Shown here piece after piece: positions 44,121 to 51,340 of a DNA stretch of 64,000 nucleotides. The first letter of the stretch is position 1. Each line of letters starts with the position of its first letter. Below the pieces are notes generated by a model. That model saw only the letters and a program-made list of their open reading frames with translations, ran no database searches and was not told the DNA's origin. Origin of the DNA: Rhodobacterales bacterium (lineage in GTDB: Bacteria; Pseudomonadota; Alphaproteobacteria; Rhodobacterales; Rhodobacteraceae); NCBI GenBank assembly GCA_021155205.1, contig JAJNPS010000010.1, positions 147,111 through 211,110 of the forward strand, given 5' to 3'. The position numbers and the translations under genes are program-made.

Positions 44121-45143
44121 ATGGCACGCCGCGCGACGATTGAAGACCTGGCCGCCCGCGCCGGGGTCAGCGTCTCGACCATCGACCGGATCATGAACGG
44201 GCGCGACAAGGTCCGTGCCGATACCGTCGCCAAAGTTCTGGCCGCGGCGGAAGCGCTGCAGTTCTACGCCCTGCCGACCTTGCGCGAGCGGGCGCACCTG
44301 ACCCGGCCCAAGGCGCGGCTCGGCTTTCTGCTGCAGCAGTCCAACCGCACCTTCTACAAGATGATCGCCGAGGCGCTGCGCCAGGCCGCAGCGGATGCGC
44401 CCGAGCCGATCGAGGCGGTGATCGAACACATGGATGACCTGTCGCCCGAGGCTGTCTCGGAGCGGATCCTGCGGCTGGGCGGGCAGGTGCAGGCGCTGTC
44501 GGTCGTGTCGGCCGAACATGCGCGCGTGTCGCACGCGATCGAGGCGCTGGCCGCGCAGGGTGTGCCGACCTACGGGCTGATCTCGGAACTGTCGGCCGCC
44601 TGCGACGTGGGCTATGTCGGGCTGGACAACTGGAAAGTCGGGCGCACCGCGGCCTGGGCGATGACGCGGTTCTGCAAACGGCCCGGACCTGTCGGCATGC
44701 TGGTCGGCAACAACCGATACCGCTGCCAGGAGATGAACGAGTCCGGCTTTCGGTCCTACTGCCGCGAACATGCGCCGGGCTTTACCCTGCTGGAACCGCT
44801 GCAAAGTTTTGAAGACAAGTACATTGCCCGCGAAGTGACGGAACAGTTCCTGCGGCGCGAGACCGACCTGGTCGGCTTTTACGTGGCCGGCGGCGGTGTG
44901 ATCGGCGCGATGGAGGCGTTGCGGGCATCGGGTCGCTCGGACCATATCGTGACCATCGGCCACGAGATGACGGAGCACCGGCGGCTCGGCATCCTTGACG
45001 GCGTGCTGGCCATGGTCCTTTCGCTTCCCATTCCGCGCCTGGCGTCCGAAGCCGTCGGCCAGATGCTGCGCGACATCCAGCAGGGCACCCCGCCCGGAAA
45101 ACGCATCCTGAACTTCGACGTCTACGGACCTGAAAACATCTGA
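44121..45143 (+). CDS. LacI family transcriptional regulator of the moc-like cluster
   Basis: A 340-residue regulator. HTH at residues 6-27 (IEDLAARAGVSVSTIDRIMN; note IDR in place of the usual VSR) and a periplasmic-binding-like effector domain (RLGFLLQQSNRTFYKMIAEA, DVGYVGLDNWKVGRTAA, ETDLVGFYVAGGGVIGAMEA). Shine-Dalgarno AGGGGA. Divergent from the oxygenase gene across 165 bp, so it presumably controls the nine-gene minus-strand operon in response to a sugar-like ligand. I saw no convincing palindromic operator in that gap. Confidence 0.9.
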   Translation: MARRATIEDLAARAGVSVSTIDRIMNGRDKVRADTVAKVLAAAEALQFYALPTLRERAHLTRPKARLGFLLQQSNRTFYKMIAEALRQAAADAPEPIEAVIEHMDDLSPEAVSERILRLGGQVQALSVVSAEHARVSHAIEALAAQGVPTYGLISELSAACDVGYVGLDNWKVGRTAAWAMTRFCKRPGPVGMLVGNNRYRCQEMNESGFRSYCREHAPGFTLLEPLQSFEDKYIAREVTEQFLRRETDLVGFYVAGGGVIGAMEALRASGRSDHIVTIGHEMTEHRRLGILDGVLAMVLSLPIPRLASEAVGQMLRDIQQGTPPGKRILNFDVYGPENI

Positions 45144-45153
45144 AACCCGTCCG

Positions 45154-46101
45154 CTACAGCGGATGAAAACAGGCCAGCGCCTGACCCTGCGATCCGGTTT
45201 CAAGGACCGGCGCGGTGATCCGGCACTGGTCGGTCGCCCGGTCGCAGCGCGCGGCAAAGGCGCATCCCGGCGGCAGGTTGAAGGCGGACGCGATCTCGCC
45301 CTTCAACGCTACAAGGCTGCGGCGGCGCGCCGGGTCGGGCAGAAAGGTACTGTCCATCAGGGCCCGCGTGTAGGGGTGCCTCGGGCTGGCATCGGGGGCC
45401 AGGATTTCCACCACCGCCCCCAGATACATCACGACGATCCGGTCGCAGAAATAGCGCACCAGCCCCAGATCGTGACTGATGAACAGGTAGGTCAGGCCCA
45501 GCCGGTCGCGCAGGCCCTCCAGCAGGGTCACGATCTGCGCCTGGATCGACACGTCCAGCGACGCGGTCGGCTCATCCAGCACAATGAATTCAGGGGTCAG
45601 CGCCAGCGCCCGCGCGATCCCTGCCCGCTGGCGCTGCCCGCCAGACAACTGATGCGGATAGCTGGTCGCCATCGCGGGTGAGAGGCCGACCTGCGCCAAC
45701 ATCTCTGCCACCCGTCCCGGCGGCACCGGCAGGCCCTGCGCGCGGTAGGGTTCGGCAATCACCTCGCCCAGCGTCAACTGCGGGTCCAGCGAGGAATAGG
45801 GGTCCTGGAACACCATCGCCATCCTGCGCCGCAGCACAAGCAGGCGGGCAGGCGTCAGCGCCGTCAGGTCGGTGTCGCCAAAGCTGACGCTGCCCGTGGT
45901 CGGCTGCAACAGACGCAGGACCAGCCGCGCAAAGGTCGATTTTCCGCAGCCGGATTCGCTGACCACGCCAACGACCTCGCCCTTGGCAATGGTCAGCGAC
46001 ACATCGCGCACCGCCATCATGCTGCGTGGCCGGGACAGGAACCCGCCGCCGGTATCAAACCGCTTGCTGACCGACCGGACCGTGACCAGGGCATCAGACA
46101 T
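45154..46101 (-). CDS. Dipeptide/oligopeptide ABC transporter ATP-binding protein (DppF type), orphaned
   Basis: A 315-residue ATPase with Walker A SESGCGKST, signature LSGGQRQRAGIARAL, Walker B FIVLDEPTASLD and the C-terminal oligopeptide cassette region with GCAFAARC. Reading frame intact. Its partners are broken: the upstream gene is a dppB-dppD deletion fusion and the binding protein has an amber codon, so this ATPase is probably non-functional unless it serves another importer. ATG 46101 overlaps the end of the fusion gene. Confidence 0.9.
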   Translation of the reverse strand: MSDALVTVRSVSKRFDTGGGFLSRPRSMMAVRDVSLTIAKGEVVGVVSESGCGKSTFARLVLRLLQPTTGSVSFGDTDLTALTPARLLVLRRRMAMVFQDPYSSLDPQLTLGEVIAEPYRAQGLPVPPGRVAEMLAQVGLSPAMATSYPHQLSGGQRQRAGIARALALTPEFIVLDEPTASLDVSIQAQIVTLLEGLRDRLGLTYLFISHDLGLVRYFCDRIVVMYLGAVVEILAPDASPRHPYTRALMDSTFLPDPARRRSLVALKGEIASAFNLPPGCAFAARCDRATDQCRITAPVLETGSQGQALACFHPL

Positions 46102-46726
46102 GCGTGCGCTCCAGCGGGTTGCAGCAGGCCAGCCAGCCATGCCCCGGCAAGTCGGTCAGCGCGGGCGGCGTCGTGCCGCCCAGACCGATGGTCAGCACCG
46201 GCAGCACCAGCGACGACCAGCCCTGCGCGCCGGACACAGGAAACCAGCCCAGCCAGACCGAAAAGACCAGGATCAGCATCAGCCCCAGCCAGAACCCCGG
46301 CAGCGTGCAGCCGAGCAGGACGCCCCCCATGATCACCTGATCCGGCCAGCGCTCCCGCCAGAGTGCCGCGACGATCCCAAGGACGATGCCCATGACCGAG
46401 GAAAACAGCAAGGCCAGCGATCCCAGCAAAAGGGAATGCGGCAGCGCCTGTGCCACGATGTCGAAAACCGGGCGGCGGCCGACAATGGCGGTTCCCATGT
46501 CGCCGGTCAAAAGATTGCCCATCCAGATGCCGTACTGGACGACCAGCGGCCGGTCCAGACCATAGAGCGCCTCGATGATCGCACGCTGTTCGGGACCGGA
46601 GCCGACCTTCAACAGGCTGTCCACCGGATCGCCGGGGATCAGGTGGATGATGGCAAAGACGATGACCGACACCGCCAGGAACACCGGGATCAGCATCAAG
46701 AGGCGCTTGATCGTGTAGCCGAGCAT
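46094..46726 (-). pseudogene. dppB'-'dppD deletion fusion
   Basis: The first about 185 codons are a normal DppB permease (MLGYTIKRLLMLIPVFLAVS, FAIIHLIPGDPVD, up to LPVLTIGLGGT). The expected EAA loop and last spans are missing. The next 25 codons (PPALTDLPGHGWLACCNPLE) instead match the C-terminal tail of a DppD-type ATPase. The junction is near 46171. A single deletion has therefore removed the end of dppB, all of dppC and most of dppD while keeping the frame open. Normal DppB is about 310 residues. Confidence 0.8.
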
Positions 46727-46757
46727 CCGGGACCCCGCGATGTCAGAAGAAAGGGGT

Positions 46758-46782
46758 GCCCGGCCCCGAACCGGGGCCGGGC
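46758..46782. other. Intercistronic hairpin after the binding-protein gene
   Basis: GCCCGGCCCCG (46758-46768) and CGGGGCCGGGC (46772-46782) form a perfect 11-bp stem with a 3-nt loop between the peptide-binding protein gene and the dppB remnant. Confidence 0.7.
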
Positions 46783-46792
46783 GATGCAGGCG

Positions 46793-48370
46793 CTACTGGA
46801 TGGCTTCCATTGACAGGATGGTCTGCCCGTTGATGCGCGGCGCGCGGATCGTGGCGGGCATCTTCAGGCGGTCCTTGTTATAGCCGATGTTCTGCACCGG
46901 CTGATAGATCGGGGCCATCGCGAACTGGGACAGGATGTATTCGTGGTACGCCTTGAAATTGGCGATCCGCTCCTCGCTGTTCTTCGATCCCGTCATCGCT
47001 GCGGTGCGCAGCGTTTCGGCGACGGGATCGTTCAGCATCGACACGTTCGGATAGCCCAGACGGTCGCCGCCGAAGAACCAGTCGACGATGTCGGCATTGG
47101 CCCACCAGTAGGACCGCACCGCCAGTTGCTGCTCGCCGGTCTTGTAATGGTCACGGATCATCGAGCTGTCAAAGGTGGTGATGTCCGACCCGATGCCCAC
47201 GGCCTTGAGCTGCGCCTGGATCACCTCGGTCAGGCGGCGGAACGAGCTGTCGCTTTGCGTCCACAGCGCCACTTTCAGCGCCACGCCGTCCTTGGCGCGC
47301 AAACCATCCGCGCCCATCTTCCAGCCCGCTTCGTCCAGCAGCGCCGCCGACTTTGCCGGATCATGGCTGATCAGGAATTTGGGATCGACCTGGCTTTCGG
47401 TCAGGGCGGAAATCAGGAACTGGTTGGCTACCGCGCCGACGCCGCCATAGACGTTGTCGAGGATTTCCTTCTGGTTGATCGCCAGCGCCGCGGCCTGCCG
47501 CACCTTGATGTCGTCAAAGGGCGCCTTGGTCACGTTGATCGGCATGTACATCACCTCCAGACCCGGCAGGGTCAGGACGGCAATGTCGGGTTCCTTGGCC
47601 AGTTCTCCCAGGAAATCGGTGGGAACCCCCAGCAGCATGTCGACGCCGCCGGTCTTCAGCTCCAGAAACGCGGTGCTGTCCTCGGCGATCTCGCGCAGGG
47701 TGATCTTGGCAATCTTGGCCGGGCCCTTGTTGTCGGCAAGGTCTGACCCCCAGGTGTAGGCGTCGTTGCGCACCAGCACGGTTTCCGATCCGATGGCAAA
47801 GCTTTCCGTCTTGTAGGGTCCGGTGCCGACCGCCGCCGTCACGCCGTAATCCTCGCCCATTTCCACACAGGCTTTCGGCTCGATCACCCCCATCGTGCTG
47901 GAGGCGGGGTTCAAAAGCAGGTTCGGATCGGGGTTCTTCATCGTCAGCGTGACGGTCATCTCGCCGGTCGCCTCGGCCTTGGCGATGGATTGGGTGGTGA
48001 AGGCGTTTTCTGTCGGGGCAAAGAACCCCAGCCAGGCCACCACGGCGGCGGCGGTCAGCGGCTCGCCATTGTGAAAGGTCACGCCGGGCTTGATCTCGAA
48101 GGTCCAGGACATGCCGTCAGGAGCTTCGGTCCAGGATGTTGCAAGACCGGGGTGAAAGGATTGATCGGCATCCTGCACCACCAGATTGTCGTAGATCATC
48201 TAGGCGCCGGTGTTGGAATTGCCCTGCGCGATGACATTGTAGCTGGGCACCCCGACCTCGCTGAGCGGCAGCACAAAGACTGCCTCCTGCGCCAGGCTCG
48301 CATTGGCCGCGACCATGGCGACGAGCGAGACCGTTGCGGCACGCCAGTGCCGCTTGATGTTCTGTAACAT
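46793..48370 (-). pseudogene. Peptide ABC transporter substrate-binding protein with an internal amber codon
   Basis: From ATG 48370 the frame encodes a signal peptide (RAATVSLVAMVAANASLAQE) and the start of an SBP_bac_5 protein, then meets TAG at 48202-48200. The same frame continues without a break for 468 more codons (MIYDNLVVQDADQSFHPGLA, FEIKPGVTFHNGEPL, LINCV-type core to SMEAIQ). The context NTGA-stop-MIYDNL suggests one CAG-to-TAG change. Without suppression the product is a 56-residue stub. Part of a decaying dpp operon. Confidence 0.8.
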
Positions 48371-48404
48371 GCGTTTTTCCCTGTTCTTGATTAAGTATGT
48401 GCTG

Positions 48405-49316
48405 TCACTTCGCCGGACCGCCGGAATGGCCGATGAAGTCGTTGTAGAAACCGGAAACCTGCGCCATCCGGGCCTCGACCTCCGGGCCAAGTTCATTGAA
48501 GACGGCGTTGACCAAAAGACCGGCAAGGCTCGCCATCGGCGAGGTGCCGTCCCAGAACTGGTTGAGGCCGGTCTGCACGACCAGAACCTCGGCTGCGACG
48601 TCGCGTCCCCAGTCGCAATATGGGTCGGTGATCAGGGTAACGGGAATGCCCGCCTTGCGCGCCGTCTGCGCCAAAAGGCGTGTCAGCCGCGAATAGCGGC
48701 GCGCATCGAACAGGATCAGGCAGGTGTTGGCCGGGTCCGTCATCAGCACATCGGCGAAATGCCCGCCCGAGATATCCGCCAGCAGGACGCCGGGACGCAG
48801 GTATTGCAGGTTGTGCGCGAGGTAGGCGGCATGCCCGCGTTCGGTCTGAAATCCTGCGACATAGACCAGCGGCATCCGGGCCAGCCGCGCCACCACGGCG
48901 GCAAATTCCGCCGTCGTGGCGGTTTCATGGTTCGCCACGACGGCCGCGATCTCGCGTTCCAGCGCGCGGGACTGTTCGGTCTGACCTTCGCGGCTGCGCT
49001 GGTTGAAATCGCGCAGGCGGTCGCCGATCAACCAGGCCTGATCGCCAAGATCGCCTTGCAGGCACGCCTTGAGATCCTTGAAGTGGGCAAATCCGATCGC
49101 CCGGCAATAACGTCCGATGGTCGCTTCGGACACCCCGACCTTTTGCGCCACCGACGCGGCTGTCTCGAACGGCAAGGTCTTGAAGTTTTGTAGGAAATAG
49201 GTTCCGATGGTCTTTTCGGCCGGGGTCGCCGCAGCAAGGCTCGCCGACAGGCGCTGCGCCAGGTCGGGCGCGGTCTGGGCCGGTGCTGTGCTGTCGGCAG
49301 TTCTGTCCACGCGCAT
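48405..49316 (-). CDS. MurR/RpiR family transcriptional regulator
   Basis: A 303-residue regulator: N-terminal HTH_6 domain (ATPAEKTIGTYFLQNF, FETAASVAQKVGVSEATIGR, YCRAIGFAHFKDLK) and C-terminal SIS domain (MPLVYVAGFQTERGHAAYLA, LILFDARRYSRLT, AGIPVTLITDPYCDWG). SIS domains usually sense phosphosugars, but RpiR proteins of this kind also flank amino-acid racemase/peptide loci. Divergent from the racemase gene across 110 bp containing an inverted repeat. Confidence 0.9.
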   Translation of the reverse strand: MRVDRTADSTAPAQTAPDLAQRLSASLAAATPAEKTIGTYFLQNFKTLPFETAASVAQKVGVSEATIGRYCRAIGFAHFKDLKACLQGDLGDQAWLIGDRLRDFNQRSREGQTEQSRALEREIAAVVANHETATTAEFAAVVARLARMPLVYVAGFQTERGHAAYLAHNLQYLRPGVLLADISGGHFADVLMTDPANTCLILFDARRYSRLTRLLAQTARKAGIPVTLITDPYCDWGRDVAAEVLVVQTGLNQFWDGTSPMASLAGLLVNAVFNELGPEVEARMAQVSGFYNDFIGHSGGPAK

Positions 49317-49342
49317 CCCCCGATGCGGGCAAATCGTGACAG

Positions 49343-49380
49343 AAACATTTCATCCCGTCAATCTTGCAAGAAAAATGTTT
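49343..49380. promoter_or_regulatory. Inverted repeat in the RpiR/racemase divergent region
   Basis: AAACATTT (49343-49350) and AAATGTTT (49373-49380), perfect 8-bp arms with a 22-nt spacer. Candidate binding site for the RpiR regulator; the right arm lies in a weak racemase promoter (TTGCAA at 49364). Confidence 0.4.
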
Positions 49381-49426
49381 TCCACTTAGCGTCGCGCACC
49401 GGCCCCGTCGAAAAAGGAACCCCGAC

Positions 49427-50545
49427 ATGACCCGCCCTGCCCTGCGCATCGACAGCGCCGAGTTGCGCCTTGTGCGCCTGCCGCTGGTGGCGCCCTTCGT
49501 GATCTCGACCGGCACGGTGACGGAAAAGGTCTTTCCCCTGCTGACCCTGCGTGCGGGCGGGCTGGAAGGATATGGCGAGGGCGTGATGGACGTGCTGCCG
49601 GATTACCTCGAAGAGGTTGTGTCGGGTGCGATGGCCCTTATGCGCGAACTGTTCCTGCCCTTGGTCATCGGCAAAAGCTTTGCCAATCCACAGGAACTTG
49701 CCACGCTTCTGGCGCCCTGGCGCGGCAACCAGATGACACGCGGCATGATCGACATGGCGTTCTGGGACCTGTGGGCCAAGTCGCTGGACCTGCCATTGCA
49801 GACCGTCCTTGGAGGATCGGGCGAGGCAATCGACGTGGGCGTGTCGCTGGGCATCGGGCCGATTGACAATACGCTGCAACGGGTCGCCGCCCATGTGGCA
49901 CTAGACTACAAACGCATCAAGCTGAAGATCAAGCCGGGTCACGATGTCGCCCTGGTCAGCGCGGTACGCGCGGCGTTCCCCGATACCCCGCTCAGCGTCG
50001 ATGCCAATTCCTGCTATTCGCTGGCCGACAGCGCGATGCTGCGAGACCTGGATGACTTTGCCCTCGACTACATCGAACAGCCGCTGGCATGGGACGACAT
50101 CCACGACCACGCGACCCTGCAGGCGCGGATCGCGACGCCGATCTGCCTCGATGAATGCATCCGCACTGTCGCCGACGCCCGCAAGGCTGTGCAGACCGGG
50201 GCCGCGCGGGTCATCAACATCAAGGCAGGCCGCGTCGGCGGACACACCGAAAGCCTTCGCATCCACGACCTTTGCGCCGCCTTCGACATACCCGTCTGGT
50301 GCGGCGGCATGCTGGAATCCGGCATCGGCCGCGCGCACAACATCCACCTGTCGACGCTGCCGGGGTTCACCAAACCGGGCGATACCTCGTCTGCCAGCCG
50401 CTATTTCCATCGCGACATCACGGTCGAAAAGCTGGAGGCAACGGCGGGCCGCATGCCCGTCCCCCCCGGCCCCGGCATCGGTGTGATGCTGGACCAAGAC
50501 TTTCTGGCAACCGTCACCCTGTCCACCGACCGGATCGGCGCGTGA
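49427..50545 (+). CDS. Enolase-superfamily N-acylamino-acid racemase / o-succinylbenzoate-synthase-like protein
   Basis: A 372-residue MLE-subgroup enolase. Catalytic and metal residues: KLKIKPG (about 164-170, KxK), VDANS (Asp about 191), DYIEQPL (Glu), CLDE (about 239-242) and NIKAGRVGG (second Lys). This layout is that of NSAR/OSBS proteins. AAGGA precedes ATG 49427. As the next gene is an acyltransferase and no menaquinone genes are present, racemisation of N-acyl amino acids is more likely than o-succinylbenzoate synthesis. Confidence 0.85.
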   Translation: MTRPALRIDSAELRLVRLPLVAPFVISTGTVTEKVFPLLTLRAGGLEGYGEGVMDVLPDYLEEVVSGAMALMRELFLPLVIGKSFANPQELATLLAPWRGNQMTRGMIDMAFWDLWAKSLDLPLQTVLGGSGEAIDVGVSLGIGPIDNTLQRVAAHVALDYKRIKLKIKPGHDVALVSAVRAAFPDTPLSVDANSCYSLADSAMLRDLDDFALDYIEQPLAWDDIHDHATLQARIATPICLDECIRTVADARKAVQTGAARVINIKAGRVGGHTESLRIHDLCAAFDIPVWCGGMLESGIGRAHNIHLSTLPGFTKPGDTSSASRYFHRDITVEKLEATAGRMPVPPGPGIGVMLDQDFLATVTLSTDRIGA

Positions 50546-51252
50546 CCGTCACCTTTCGCGACCTCGACGGCATGAGTGAGTTTCTTGCGGCCGAGGCGAT
50601 GCAGACTGCTGTCTGGGGCCCGGGCGACAAGGTCGACCCTGCCGATCTGATGATGGTGATCGCACAGGAAGGCGGCCTTGCGGCGGGGGCCTTCGACGGC
50701 GACAAACTGCTTGGCTATGTGTTTGCCTTTCCGACCGTCACCCCCGGCGTCCAGCATTCCCACCGCCTTGCCGTCCTGCCCGAGGCACGCAATCTGGGCC
50801 TTGGCTCGCGCCTGAAATGGTATCAGCGCGACTGGTGCCTGGCGCGCGGCATCGGCCATGTCCGCTGGACCTTTGACCCCTTGCGGCGCACCAACGCGAT
50901 CCTGAACATCGCGCGTCTGGGGGCGGAGGCATCGACCTACCTGCCCGACCATTACGGCGCGATGGAGGGGATCAACAAAGGCACCGCCTCCGATCGTTTG
51001 CTGGCGGACTGGCATCTGGACGCCCCCGCCGTCGCGGCGCGCGCGGCCGGCCAGCGGAACGGACCGACCCTTGACGCCCCGGTCGTCAAGCGGATTGCCA
51101 TCCCTGCTGATTTCTCGGTGCTGCTCGACCAGGACCCCGTCGCCGCCCGTGACGCGCGCCTGCGGGTGCGCGTCGCCGTGCAGGCCGCCTTTGCCGCGTC
51201 CCTGGTGATCCGCGGATTTGATCCGGACACCAGCAGCTACCTTTTGACATAG
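50542..51252 (+). CDS. GNAT acyltransferase of racemase operons (COG3375-like)
   Basis: A 236-residue GNAT-fold protein with acyl-CoA-binding pattern SHRLAVLPEARNLGLGSRLK and HVRWTFDPLRRTNAILNIAR. Proteins of this type occur beside N-succinylamino-acid racemases and N-acylate D-amino acids before racemisation to the L form (known pathway logic; a deacylase is not seen here). The GTG start overlaps the racemase stop (GTGA), so the two are coupled. Confidence 0.8.
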   Translation: MTVTFRDLDGMSEFLAAEAMQTAVWGPGDKVDPADLMMVIAQEGGLAAGAFDGDKLLGYVFAFPTVTPGVQHSHRLAVLPEARNLGLGSRLKWYQRDWCLARGIGHVRWTFDPLRRTNAILNIARLGAEASTYLPDHYGAMEGINKGTASDRLLADWHLDAPAVAARAAGQRNGPTLDAPVVKRIAIPADFSVLLDQDPVAARDARLRVRVAVQAAFAASLVIRGFDPDTSSYLLT

Positions 51253-51340
51253 CGCGGCCCGGCGCGCCGCGCCCGCGAAATCCGGCTTGACCCATGGGGG
51301 CAATCAGCGCCACTATACGGTCATTCAACAAAGGTCCGTC

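Noticed and set aside
48200..48202. The in-frame TAG as a pyrrolysine codon, since an MttB-family gene is nearby
   Set aside because: The gene is a peptide-binding protein, not a Pyl family; the MttB here has no TAG, and no pyl genes are visible. Point mutation is simpler.
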